DNA of 64,000 nucleotides from Thuidium tamariscinum (lineage: Eukaryota; Streptophyta; Bryopsida; Hypnales; Thuidiaceae). Location of the stretch: the NCBI GenBank assembly GCA_947034885.2, contig OX344749.2:15329501-15393500 (forward strand), in the 5' to 3' direction. Positions 10,824-23,298 of the stretch are shown here, piece by piece. The position numbers were made by a program, and so were the translations under genes. Below the pieces are notes generated by a model that did no database searches, was not told the origin of the DNA, and saw only the letters and a list, made by a program, of their open reading frames with translations. How positions within the stretch are numbered: the first letter of the stretch is position 1; each line of letters begins with the position of its first letter.

Positions 10824-13300
10824 AAGTAACACTTCTTGAATCCTCCCCAAAAAATGTAGTGCAAGGAAGAAGTGAAAATATTTAATCTATATTTAAGTCA
10901 AACTCAAACTTTTTAGAGACATTACAAGTAGTCAAAAAATCACATAGCATTCCATTGTAGACCTTAAGACGATACTATTCTTATACTTTTGGATGCTCAT
11001 GTGTCTGTCCATTTCCTACACTATTCCAATGACAACTCAAAAGTGTCACTCCCTTTTAGTTGTGGACAAACTTTTAAACATTGACAAGGATGTTTTACAT
11101 TTTGTGATTGATGAATGACAAAGAATCTATCATTAGAGGAAAGAAGTACAACTATTCATCTTTGATATTAGGGGTGGAAAGAGGAAATCTTCTACAATTA
11201 TTTAACTTCTTGTGAGTATATTTGGCTTATTCAAAGTAGATGATGTCACATAGTATCAAAATGCATGATTTCTATGGCCACTAGTCCATCCTCCAAGGAT
11301 TAATGAATGAATCCTTTGCCATGTAAAGAACTTACATGGTGGCATTTACTAAAGATATAAAATGGTGACCTTTGAACCCATTTTTAGTCTTTCAACTTCA
11401 ATTCAGTGCAATTATAACTACATTAGGATGTAAGCGAGCAAAATTTGACTGTGGACTATTAGTCTAAATTGAATTGGGGTTCAAAATGGGCCTATCAACT
11501 GTGACTGCTTCAATTGAGCAATGCAACACAATCATACAAAACAATAATTAACACACAACATTAAATCCTACCATTGAAGGTGGGCCCAATAGGGTAGATT
11601 TACCTAAGGGAAAAATGTAGGAATTTTTTATTTTTTGCAAATTTTGAATTCATATTTACAAACAAAGATCCCAAATTAGCTAGGAGACATTTAAAACTTA
11701 CCCAAGACATGGCACAAAATAGGGGGTTTCTTTTAACTTTTACCTCGGAGAATCCAAAATTTACCTTGTTGGGGCTAGCCACCTTCGATGGTAGGAATTG
11801 ATGCCTTGCCTAATCAACAATACTGTATGTGTAGGTCAATTTTATAAATAACTCAAGAAAATTTGGAAGATGTCAAAATTTAAAAAAATTATTTACAACT
11901 ATTTTTAAAAAAATTTAAAAATTGTTTTTGAGAAAAATTTGAAAAAGGAATACATTTACACATGAATAGAAAAAATCAATCCGAAATTAGGAGTATCCTC
12001 ATAATGTGCCGAAAATAAAAAAATTTATTCAAGTGTTTTTAATAGCGAGATAGCACATACGTTAGCCGCACGATCCTACCTTAGGACCAATTTCTACACA
12101 CGAAGAGGCCACTGTCGGACTCCGTTAACACTTAGGAACAAGGAAACTTGCAACACTTACATGTTGATCGTTAGTACTTATCTGGGTTAGCATAGTCAAT
12201 CAATCTGTAACACTTAAAACACTACAAAATTAACAACAATAACACATTATCTATCCCTTTGTTTTCTAAAAACCTCCAAAATCATCCAAAATTTGCATCT
12301 CACTAAAAAACTTTATGTGCTGATTTTGACCATTGAATAATTAAGTATTGGCCATGTTGATCTTGGAGCAAGTGGCAAGGAATTAAGGAGCATTCCTCTC
12401 CTTGCAAGCTTGGCCTTGTCCATATGAGGCACCTTGTACTTGTTACTTTGTTTAACAATTGTGTTGATGATGAATTCAATCACCACTTGGGTGCTGTAAA
12501 GATTAGTTCATGAAGTGGGTTAGGTTTCCTTATTGCAAGTATTTAAATTGGGAGTAGATATGTCTAGAATCTCATTGTTGCCACCAACTATTCAATCATG
12601 AGGATTGACAAGTTGGCAACATTCACAAACATTCACAATGCTCAAATATGGTAGTAGATAGAAAAAAACAATTTTTTCATTCATTTTTTAAAAGAATGTG
12701 GTTGAGTACGTAGTTTACAAGAAGGCGATGTTGAAATTCATTTCTCTATGATTTTGTTGACTTTTCAATATAGGAAGAATGATGCTCTCAATCACCAAAT
12801 ATTGTATTTTGGCAACTTCAAGCCCTTGCTCTTGATGAGAATTTGATTGTGTAACAATGATCTTTTGGATCTTTTTGAAGCTAATGAAATGTAGTTTTCA
12901 TTCCACCTTCAAAATTTTAAATATTCCAAAAATTGAACATTCTATTGCAATTTGAAGTCTAGGTCCACAACCATAGTCTATTGGTTTTTTAATTACAGAA
13001 AGACTCATTAAATTTTTTACTCCAACAATTTTGTATTTAACATAATTGATTTCCTTTCCCTTTTAAAACATTCAAACATTTCAAGACCTGCAATTTGCTA
13101 AACCCAAAAAATTAAAAATTAAAAAATTTCAAAGAATGGTTAATAGCCACAACATAGGAACCAACCCTTTTTTTTTGGGCAAAATGGAGCCAGAAAGCAC
13201 AAAAAAAAAATCTCCAGCGAAAAAGCATTAAAGAAAATAAAGAAAAAAAATAAAAATTTAGCCAGATGGCGAACTGTCAGAGAACTCAAGTAGACTGAAA
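10824..13300. other. AT-rich gene-free stretch with an older repeat
   Basis: No reading frame of note is present. The segment at about 11826-12035 aligns by eye with 38411-38605: both begin near TGTGTAGGT or CGTGTAGGT and share AATCAATCC.AAATTAG about 160 bases on. It is therefore a diverged copy of the MITE annotated at 38411. From about 13300 the GC content rises towards the downstream gene. Confidence 0.45.
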
Positions 13301-16300
13301 ACCTCCACCGTAGCCACCTTCATCACCTGCTCTCCAACGTCTGCGGCGACAGGGTTTTCAAACTGCGCACCACTTTCCTCCTTCCTCGCCGTCGTTGTTG
13401 CTTTTCCAACTCCGCCTCTTATGCATTCGTTGCCTTTAGGACTCTGTTAACAATTTTCATTGTTGCCATCGTTGTAGAAGCCATTGGAAACTCTGATTGC
13501 CAGATTTTAAGAACATCCTTCCATGCTTCCATAGCTGCGCGCCTCTCCTCCTCTTCATTGCCTCATTGTTGCACTTCAAGACAATGTGATTTGCATTAGA
13601 TCTTATGATGATTTCTGGCGGCGCTCCAATTGATGCAAGAGAGGCGTCTTTTTTCAAACTCGATGGGATGGATTCTGCAATTGTTGGGCGAAATGCATTA
13701 CTTCGTCGTTTTTGGATGGGAGCCAGGAAGTATTGGTGGACTATATTGTAGTATGGTTGAATCGTGAGGTTTAGTGGAGAGAAACTTAGCTTCCTTCCTT
13801 TGCAATGAGCTCTAGAGTGCGATACACTTGTTTTACTATCTGTATGGCATGTGAGTTGTGTTTGTGGTTGCATTTTCTTTCTACAGCACGATGGTTTGAG
13901 AGAGAGTTGCTGGAGGTGGTAGTAAATATTGTTTTCTTTGTGTAGTAACCAACGCCACGGTTTGAAAAGCTTGCCAAAGGTGGTTGTGTGTTCTTCTCGT
14001 CTAAGGATTTCTTCTAGCTCATTTGCGGTTGCTAGGCTTTCGTTAGGTGCATTTTTTGACCATGGGTTCTAAATTCGACTTCACAGATATTGAGGTTGAG
14101 GGAGACATGTTTGTGAGGCCAAATGTAGAAGAAATTGTCATGCAAAAGGTCAGTGAACCAAAAGAGAGAGATCGTTTCAACCTCGTAGTAGCCAAGGCTG
14201 CTCAAGCTGTTGCTCGTAGGGTAGAGAAAGTGGCTGCTCAAAGACGTCAAGAGTTGAAGGAGAAGGCTGTTTGTTTAGAAGATAGTAAAGCTCGCCAGAG
14301 TGCAAAGGCGGCAGAGTCAATTGCGAAATATTTCACTAGTTCTTGGAATTCCAATAGTTCGCAACCCCTATCACTCTCCTTCAAAACTGTCTCTTTAAGT
14401 TCGCAGATGTTGGTGACAAAACCTCCAACTCAGTCAGAGAAGGGAAGTAGTAGTATTCCACTGGAGTCAGTAATAGAATCACAAAGTGCTTCCGAAATTC
14501 ATCGTCAACTTAGAGACGATATGGTTTTTATTTCTGATGGTGAAGAAGAAGTAGAATCAAATGATGACTTTGCAGAAATTCCTCCACCAAAAAAACTAAA
14601 GATCAACTATGATCGAACTCGACGCTTCCAAAACGAGTGGGCTACCAAGTTGGTTTGGGCAGAGTCGATTCGTAGTAGTGATGGTCATGTCCACTTGGTG
14701 AAATGCACAGTCTGTTCAACATTCGAAAAGCATCCGAAGCTATTGGGCCCGAAGTGGGATACGTTGCAAAAACACGAGGGGAGGAGGAAGGCAACATTTG
14801 ATATGCCAAAATACAAGGTCAAGGCAGGCGAATGGTACATCTCAAAGAATAGCAAGCACCAAATCAACTTAAGGCTTTTTGCAGCTTGTCAACCTGTTTC
14901 TGTGCTTCAACAAGTGAACAATTCAATATCACTAGCACGCTCAAAGAAAACTGTGCAGTTTTGCACAATCTTTCAAATCTTATCATCTGGACGTCCTATA
15001 GTAGAGTATGAAGGGAGGCTGGCTTTGTACACATACCTCAATGTGCCAAACTTGCCTAGAATGCATTGGACAGATAGCTCAGGGTGGCAAATGGCTGATT
15101 GTATGTATTTTCAAGTGAAGAAAGCTGTCAAAAACAAGATCAATGCTGCTCACTTCATCTCAGTTACATGTGACGAGGTCACCATTGTGGACAATGGCAG
15201 TTGGCTTTGTCTTCATGGTTATGTAGTACAAAACTATGTACGAGTGTCTCTTTTTCTTTCTCTGCAGCACTTGGTAGAAGGAGCTACTGCAGACAATCTC
15301 ACTGTGGTAATTATGAAGGCTTTAGAAGATGCTGGGGACTTCAGTTTCGAGCAAATATGAAATATCAAGGAGGCTTCTTTGTTTTGGTGCTAATGGAATA
15401 AGTACCTTCCAAAGTGTTCGTACTGTAGTAACTGTCCAAATCAAGACGAAATTTGCACCATTTTGCATTGGGGTCCATTGCATAGCCCACAGATGCAATT
15501 TGGCAGCCAAATCCATGTCTGCTTTACCCATTTTCGTTGTTATTGAACAAGTTATCTAGAAAGTTCACTCTTACTTCAATAAGAGTCCCAAACGTCTCTC
15601 AGAATATCAGAAACTAGTTGAGGATATGGAAATGAAGGGTTTGAAGCTCCTTCTACAAGTAGCAACGAGGTGGGTTTCTTTGTTGGATCCATTGAGGAGA
15701 TTGCTTGCTGAGTACCGAACTTTGCTTGTAAAGATGAAGGCTGACATCGGACAAAACGAAGCTGCAAAGGTATGTTTTTTCACTGTATGATTTTCTTGTT
15801 CATCTACGTTATAGAATGTTTCTTTACTCCAATGGTCTAGTTTGTGTCCGTTTTGGAGTGTATTACGGCCCTTAGAGGTCACTAAGTTCTTTTATCCAGC
15901 ACTTGTAGTGGTACACAGCATTATAGGGTTTCTTGTAAGAGGTCTTTTGAGTGTCAAAACTATCCCAATTAGGCTACTTTGAGAATCGAAAAAACAAATA
16001 GACCCCATGAGAATTGGACTTCTTACATTTTGATGTATACTGTAGCAATGGATTCTTAAGAATCTTCTCTTTCTAAAATAATTTTAGGAGTCTTGATAAC
16101 GGTTTGTGTCGAATTTTGTTTTCTTGAATTTCGTATTTGCAATTTGTTTTTTTGCCGCAAATTTTGAAATTGCTTGCTTAAAATTGATCGGTTCCTATGG
16201 ATTTAAAAAAAAATGAGAGCCAAAGCTGACTTGTTCATTTTTGCAATTGAATCCATTCTCTCTTGACCTCTTGTTTGATGCGCCTACACGTTCTTTTGTA

Positions 16301-17149
16301 TTCTACTATCGGGGATGGGCTCAATTTTTAGCCCGCAAGAGAAATCTTGACCTAGATACTTGCTGCAAAGAGCTTTTTGTAACTTGATCTTCACGGATTT
16401 TAGAGATCCTCAGGTTCATTGTTTTTTAGGGTTCAATTCGTATGTCTTGGAAATGCATTTGCGGTAGGTGTTGCTTGTAATGTTTGAATTAGCACTTTCT
16501 GTAGCTCTGTGTGCACATTCGAGTATTTCATATTGCTCTTAATTAGAAGTTTGTATCTTCAGGGATCTGGCAGTCATCGTATTGTGGGTCGGTTGTGCCG
16601 AATTGATGGAGGATTTTTGTAAGTTTAGATTCGATTGAAATTCTATGTATACATTTTCAATTCAGGAAATTCCGAGATTAGTTGGTCTCACAGTACTTTT
16701 GAAAAGAGAAAGAGAGCGTGAGTGAATTTTCAACCAACTACATCAGTTGATTCTATCCCTTTCAAAGAATGTCGAACTTCATATTAGCTTCTGCTCTCGG
16801 CCTTCTTTATAGTTCTGATCATGCTGTTTCAATCCAGTGTGGTTGCTCTGACAGCCATTGTTGGCCTCTGGCTTCCTAGTGAGGTTTGAGAGTTATTTTA
16901 ATTTGGGTTTAGAAAATCAAAAACATTTATCCTCGCTTAAGAGGCTGAGATGGAATCTATCTACAAAATTGGGGGATTAATTCGTTGGTCTCATAGTACT
17001 TTTCAAAATTGCAATTCATGTAGGGTTGTGGACAATGTGGAGTGGACAGGGATATTTGAGAGAATTTAGGGTGTCGTTTGAAGGTCTTAGTGTTTGTTTC
17101 TAGAGCAGTGTGTACTTTTCTTAGGAAGTGCAAGAGCTTCGAGCATTTA

Positions 17150-17310
17150 TAGTGTAGGGTTTTATTGATATTGCAGGAGCTTCAATTTTTATGTTGCATG
17201 GTCGAACTGTTTTCACTGTACCATGAGATTCTTCATTTTGGGCATCTGGAGCATAGGTTTTTATTGATATTGCAAGAGCTTTCATTTTTTATATTGGATG
17301 GCTGAAGGTT
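17150..17310. repeat. Direct duplication inside the first hAT intron
   Basis: Two adjacent segments of about 70 bases, starting near 17157 and 17257, share TTTTATTGATATTGCA.GAGCTT and the following T-rich sequence and ATGG. The second copy has diverged. It lies just upstream of the acceptor at 17464 and probably arose by local duplication. Confidence 0.55.
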
Positions 17311-18220
17311 TTTCACAATATGTTTATCTTTAGCAATTTCAATTTTAGTTTTTTTCAAGAGCTTCTCTACAAAATTTGTGACTACAGCTTTATTTTTCAA
17401 TGACGTTCATTGCTTCTTTTTCTTTGCAATGGAGTACTGATAACAAATTCCATTTTTTTTGCAGAGATGCTTGCAGTTGATGCTTGATCCGTATGCACTT
17501 TGTGGCATGACAGCACTTATGCCACTTTTGGAAACTGTGGATTGCCTGTCACCTTTGCACAGAAGCGGGATGTCTACATCTGTGATTTTGTGGACACTCT
17601 TAAGATAGCAGAAGGCCAACTCTACACTTTGTACATGGATAAGAGCACTACATTCACTGCAGATGAATTTTGGAGGTTCAAAAATATTTTAGACTGCTCC
17701 CACGCCCGAATTCACATGAGGTGGATAACAGATCTAAACACCCAATCTGCCCACCTTGTTTTTGTGGCTAATGGCGAGAAGATCTAGGCAATGCATGATA
17801 CTGCTCCTGTAGATCGCGAAGTGCTTGCCGATTTAGTTTCTACTGTGAAGGCAGAATGCACTGGTAAGCCTAAATCTTCAACTTTTCACATGGATTGTTT
17901 TTTTGATTTGTTTTACTTGTTTATCTGTCTAGTCTAGAGAATGCTTGTTGTCTGATTTGAATTACAAGTGCCAGTTCTTTATTGATCATATGGCAACCTT
18001 TATGAAATAATTATGTTGTATTAAACAGTTAATTGTATAGGAAAAAATATGTCAAATTTCGTTAGAGCTGTGCCTAGGGAGTTTAGGGTCAAATTTCGTT
18101 ATTGCTGTTGTTATTACTGCTGCTTTTACGGCAAGCTTTCAATTTTGAGATAGTCTTTTTTTGTTTTCATCACGTTAAAATACACTCACAGGTGGTTTGA
18201 TTCTCCTGATCCTTAGAATT

Positions 18221-18432
18221 GAATCGATTAGATTCTTCGATTATTACGAATTGGAATCATGATCGTTGTATTAGGATCCTAATATAATCAAAAGCTAAAT
18301 TACATCGATCATCTTATGAAATGAATCAATTAGATTCTTCGGTTATTGTTATATTGGATCGATCGTTGTATTAGGATCCTAATACAATCAAAAGCTGAAT
18401 TACATCGATCATCTTAGGAACTGAATCGATCA
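18221..18432. repeat. Tandem repeat, about 101-bp unit, in the second hAT intron
   Basis: The unit begins GAATCGATTAGATTCTTCG and contains GATCGTTGTATTAGGATCCT and TTACATCGATCATCTTA. Copies start at 18221 and 18323, with the start of a third at 18423 (GAATCGATCAG). The two full copies differ by scattered substitutions. GATC and ATCGAT are over-represented in the unit. It is a minisatellite-like local duplication of unknown role. Confidence 0.8.
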
Positions 18433-21080
18433 GAAACGGAATGGGATTGATAAGATTTTTTGCTTACAACGTTTGTCGATTCCCTTTCCTTTAAAAAAAT
18501 TGCTGATGAATCTCTTGTTTATATGTGAAAAGTCCCGAATTAAAAGTTTGTTGAAAGAGTTTATTAGAGCTTGATGTATTGGTGGATTTGAATTGTAGCC
18601 CAGGAGCTTGCTTCGACTTGTTCACAGATCAAAAATTCTCTTGGATCTAGTAACTGAATTTCGAAAGATAGCTTAGCATCTTCAATTCAAAAGTTGTCTG
18701 GCAAGTTGGCTATTCAAACGTGTTGAGAATCATGCTACTGTATTTGAATTTGGCTACAATTTTGGTAGCCAGAATCGACTTCAAATTCTGTAGCGTACAT
18801 GGTTTGAGAATTTGAGTTGACCTGGAATTTCATACTATACTTTGTTCCTCAACTTTGTTCGCCCTCTCCACCCTAAGTTGATTGCCCTAGACTGAAACAC
18901 AATTCAAGCATTTAAGCATATAAATTGTCATATATAACTGAAATTATGTTAATGAAGGAACTAGGCAGTTGTAGTCACCATTAGGTCGGTCACCCTAAAT
19001 TTACTTTCATTATCTGTTAATACCAATGGGGATATACATTATAATAGCTTGATCGACCCCAACATTTGGTTTCTTTACTGATGTGTTTGTTAAGTTTTGC
19101 AGAGGTAGAGGTCGCAGCATGAGTAAAGATGAAGAACATGTTGGAAAGGCTTTGAGGTTTTTCACTTGTAGACTCTTCTTGTTGTGATTTATAGATGGAG
19201 ATGATTTTAATATTTTGATTTTTGTCCACTGTTTTAATTGTTTTTTGCTTGTTGGAGATCATCATTTGGCTGCATTACCTCCATTGCTTCTGTTCGTCAT
19301 TGCAGTAAATAAACCCTAAATTGCTCACACCACAAGTCTCCTACATCTTGTCTTAAAATCACCTGTTTGGGCATGGAATTGGTTTTAGTAGCATATATAC
19401 TACAGAAGTTTTTATAGTTGTGGCTTTTCTTGAATATGTTATTTCTTTTTATTTCCTTCTAGTTGAATGTGATTTAGCAACTTGTTAGAGAAGGGTGTAT
19501 GATAGTGATTGGGATGTTCCATTTAATTAAATCAATTAGTGCTGTTTTACTTGACAATTTAATGTAAGTATGTATATTCATATTGAAGGTAAGAATAATT
19601 ACCCTTGCCTCCAATAATTGGCTGAAACTGCCTGAAAGTTGAAATGTATCCTAGTTTGTGGGTATTATTGGTCTTCATTTGTGGTTGATGGTTTTTGCAA
19701 GGACAGCAAGACAATTGTTGAGGGAACTTCAATCCCGTTTTCCTAAGCATGAGGTAATGGATGCCCTTCGTATTGTTTATCCTCAATATTGGCTACAGTG
19801 TGAAGCAGAGGAGTGCTTCCCTAAGCACTTAGCAATGCTTATGAAATTCTACTGTGAGCCAAAGTTGATTGAAGTGGACAAGAAGAAGACCTTGATTCCA
19901 CCTGTCTTGGACTGTCACAAGTTGGAGAGTGAGCAAGGTTTGTTGAAATTGGCCATGCTCAACAACTCCAAAAAGCATATGGAGCCGCCATTTGATTTGA
20001 ACCCTTTGACATGTTTGTGGCGTTATCTAGATTCATGCACAGTTCTCAGAGTGAAGGCCTTCCCAAAATTTTACAAGTTGACTGAAATTGCTATAGTGCA
20101 GGTTCTAGGGTCAGTTGAGGATGAAAGGTGCTTCAGCTCACTTTCTTTCCTGAAAAATAAGCTACGAAATTCGTTGGACACACATTTGGAATGTGTAGTT
20201 GGCATGTACTCACAGAAAATTTTCACTTTGGAGAATTTTCCTTATGAGGATGCCTATAACAAATGGGAAGCTGCAACTGATCGTCGATATGGGCTGTGAT
20301 ACTCTTTAGATTATTGGTTTCAATGTAGACTTACATCCTAGCTTGTTGTAGGTTCTTGTTCAAGAATGGATAGGCCTTGGGCCCTAGTTTGGCTCCTTGT
20401 ATCCATGAAGAGCATCAAGAAATGAAACTTTGTTTTTATTTCAAGTTCTATCTTGTACTTTGTTAGTTTTTCACTATATAGTTTGGTACATAGTGTCTTA
20501 ATTCATCCAAAGCTCACATTAAAGGTGACAAAATTTCTTTCTAAAAAATAGGCAAAGTGCCAAAATACATCAAGTCTTTTATGAAATTTTGCCTTTTTTG
20601 CATTTTTGAAATGATCCCAGGTGCCAAAAATTGTCACACATTAGCAACAATTGGTGCCAGATAAAGCATCTATAAAATTCATTATCGCCAGTCAAATTCA
20701 TCCAATAAATTGTAACCCTCACCATGTGAGCAATAGAAGGCATCTCACCTGTAGCCAGTTTGGCTTTCCTCAAAAATCCAAAAAAAAAGGGCTGATAGGA
20801 ACATAGCTTCCTGAGAGCAAGAATTTTGCAGTGCAGCTCATTCGTATGGTTCATACGTACATCCATTCAGATAACAGTCCGCTCAGATAGACATACGTAG
20901 ACAGACTCCGTCAGTGAGAAGTTGAGGACGTACCGACGGACTAACGTGAGGATTGAGGATCGCCCTTCCGGCCCGCCGGCGTCCGGCGTACTGTTTGTTG
21001 TTTGCTTCTTGCGACCTTGTTCTAGCTTGGTTGTGTTGTCGTCAGTTATTTGTTCTTCCTTCTGCACCGTCCTCCCGTCA

Positions 21081-23135
21081 ATGATCATGCTGGGGGGTTT
21101 AGCTTCCACCGTCTCCTCCTCTCTCTCTGCCACTTCTCCTTCCTTGTTCCCCAATTCTCCCTCGCTCTGGCCTTACGTCACCCTCTCTGTCCGCTCCCCC
21201 TCAACCTCCTCATCCTGTCATGTCCGTGTTGCTGCTGACAATCCCCGCCCTCGCCGCTCCGTGGCTTCGTCTTCGGCCAAATCCCAAAAGTATTACTTAA
21301 CCACGGAAGCCGATGAGCCCTCGTCCTCATCACCCCTCTCTGCCGACTCCGTGCCCTTGCTGGCTGGCGCTGCTGCTGCCCTCGGATTGGGGTTCGGTAA
21401 GACCCACCTCTGCGACTTACTCTCCGTTTGGTTCTAAACCCTAAACCCACTATGAATTGCTCCGTGCATTTCTCTCAGCAGTGTTCTCTCGCTTCAAAGA
21501 ATCCCGACCTGTACTGTCCGTGACAATTCTGTCTCGGCCTGGGTTTCCTACAAGCTCGCGTGGGTGGCAGGAGATTTCATCTTTCAAAATCGGACCATAT
21601 TTTCGGTTGGGGATTTTCTTACAATGGGTGACATCTGGTTGGATTTTCAGTAGTGTACAAGTACTTTAGCAAGAATGGTTGGCCGCTGAGCATGCCAAAA
21701 ATGAATACGGGATTAGAAGTAGGAGGAGCTGGAGCTGGTTCCGACAAGAAGTTCCGTCGCGAATCCATGGCGAAATTGAATGAGTTTTCTCGAGAGCTTC
21801 GCACTTTCCGTGAAGTTGATTTAGCAGGTACTGTAATTGTACACATTGGTGCCGTTCACCCTCTAGTTAAATGATTGCCAAATCGCGTGCGAAATGCACC
21901 TCGGCTTCCTGACTAAATTTTTACTACTTGAGAATCTATGGTTGTGTCGTTGGCAAGCAGTTTAATCATGGGTCTATGAGTCAGTAGAGCGGTGATGATT
22001 GTATCCCATTTGTATTCTTGGAAGTTGAGGCTATTTTCGCAGATGTGCATAGGCATGGCGTTGTCAAAACCTTTCATTGTGAAACACTCTAATATGGATG
22101 TTACAAAAAACGTCGCTCTGTAGGTCGCTCTTTCGGGGATGAAGGTTTTGTTTATCTGGCCGAGGGTTTGGCATTCAACCAGGTCAGTAGCTCCTTGAGG
22201 CATGTTGCATGTATAGTAGCATATGGTGTAGCATGTGCAGTATTACAGGAGATTGATGTTTGGGAAAGATGTTACTGAACTACAGCAGTTACAGGTTTGT
22301 GATTGGGTTATACTTTCAATGTCATGGTTTAATTTCGCTAATCCTGGGAATGAATCCATGAATTTGGGAATGACTTTCAGACATCCATTATGGTCCATTT
22401 TGCATTGGCCTTTTCGCCCAGACTTGCTATTGCCGACCGTCCTATTCTGAAAATTTTCTTTTCTTGTTTCCTGGACGAGACAGAGTGCTGAGAGTGTCGA
22501 TTTTTCGGCGAATGGTATTACGGCTACAGGGGTTAAGGCTTTATCTCAAGTGCTACCCACAAATTCGTTTCTTAAAACCCTTAACTTCTCCGGCAACAGC
22601 ATTGGTGATGAGGGTTCCGCGGTATGGAAAAGTAATAACACCCATGTCTGTTATTTGGGAACTTGGAGTTGATTGTAAAATAGGGATGATGCTCTGGCGA
22701 TGGATTCCGGCATTCTAACTCAGCAAAATGAACGCATCTGGTCATCCCTCTTTTCATGTGTTCATCGTGCTGTACTTGGCCTCCCTTGGTTACCATATTT
22801 CTACTCCTTATCCGTTTAAATGACCAGGTTCCAGTGAGAGTTGTTTATGTGTCTGTGTTCAAACATGCAGGGAGCAGAAAGAATAGCCGAATCTTTGAAG
22901 CGTAATAGATCTATCAGCGCAATAGACTTGGTAAGTTTCTTAGGAACACGTTATGCCAAGTAGTCTGAAAGACGTAGCGTTTTGCATGCGGTCCTACATA
23001 CTGAATGATTGCTTTTCTTGTGTGCCTGTATTGTAAGCTGAAGCGTTCTTGTCGACACAGGGTGGCAATAATATTTCCGCCGAAGGCACTTCCCATTTAG
23101 CAGCTGCTTTGAAAGACAATACAACAATCACCATC
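21081..23135 (+). pseudogene. Truncated EMB2004-like chloroplast LRR (RNI-like) gene
   Basis: Exons with GT-AG borders: 21081-21396 (Ser-rich, transit-peptide-like, starting MIMLGGLASTVSSSLSA), 21654-21827 (YKYFSKNGW..LRTFREVDLAG), 22249-22294 (RLMFGKDVTELQQLQ), 22484-22621 (VDFSANGITATGVKAL..LNFSGNSIGDEG), 22871-22930 (GAERIAESLKRNRSISAIDL) and 23061-23135 (GGNNISAEGTSHLAAALKD). The last three are ribonuclease-inhibitor-type leucine-rich repeats, one per exon, as in plant EMB2004 (At1g10510), an embryo-essential plastid-type protein. Compared with that family, several central repeats are missing between the fourth and fifth exons and the whole C-terminus is absent. The junction of exons 2 and 3 is out of frame by one base. 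About 269 codons remain of roughly 600. Reading on past 23135 meets a stop within the intron. It is either a degraded gene or the 5' part of a chimera with the following PPR gene. Confidence 0.65.
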
Positions 23136-23298
23136 GTAAGTGTATTCTTTATATAGGAATAATACACAGAGCACTAGATCGTGGAAGAGCCTTCTAGTGT
23201 TGGAGATGTTCACTTGGACATATGATTTTTTTTGCAGCAGAAAGTTTTGCAATATTGATAACACGAGTGCTGTCGTGCTGAGTTTTTCGTCACGCATT

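Larger units (their letters stand above)
14062..20299 (+). pseudogene. hAT transposase-like gene, three exons, disrupted
   Basis: Exons inferred from canonical GT-AG sites are 14062-15769, 17465-17863 and 19707-20299; splice phases agree. The ATG at 14062 has a strong context (ACCATGG). The N-terminal part has a basic, helical region, then a Cys-X2-Cys..His finger-like motif (VKCTVC..LQKHEG). A transposase core follows, with FISVTCDE and a CFGANG motif, GVHCIAHRCNLA, a VATRWVSLLDP block, and in exon 3 the hAT C-terminal dimerisation motif (SVEDERCFSSLSFLKNKLRN). Breaks: a frameshift near 15355, a TAG at 15557-15559, a frameshift near 17545 (LLETVDCL to VTFAQKRDV), and a TAG at 17785-17787 where homologues would have Trp (GEKI*AMHD). 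The usual Asp of the FGADG-type motif is Asn here. Introns of 1.7 and 1.8 kb are long for a transposase. Terminal inverted repeats were not found. It is probably an inactive element or a decayed domesticated gene. Confidence 0.8.

Noticed and set aside
13457..13977. Minus-strand frames of 138 and 63 aa upstream of the hAT gene
   Set aside because: No family features; they lie antisense to the probable promoter and 5' region of the hAT gene and show no splice-supported continuation.
18221..18432. Regular repeats as a possible CRISPR array
   Set aside because: Two adjacent 101-bp units with no unique spacers, located in a plant intron; this is an ordinary tandem duplication.
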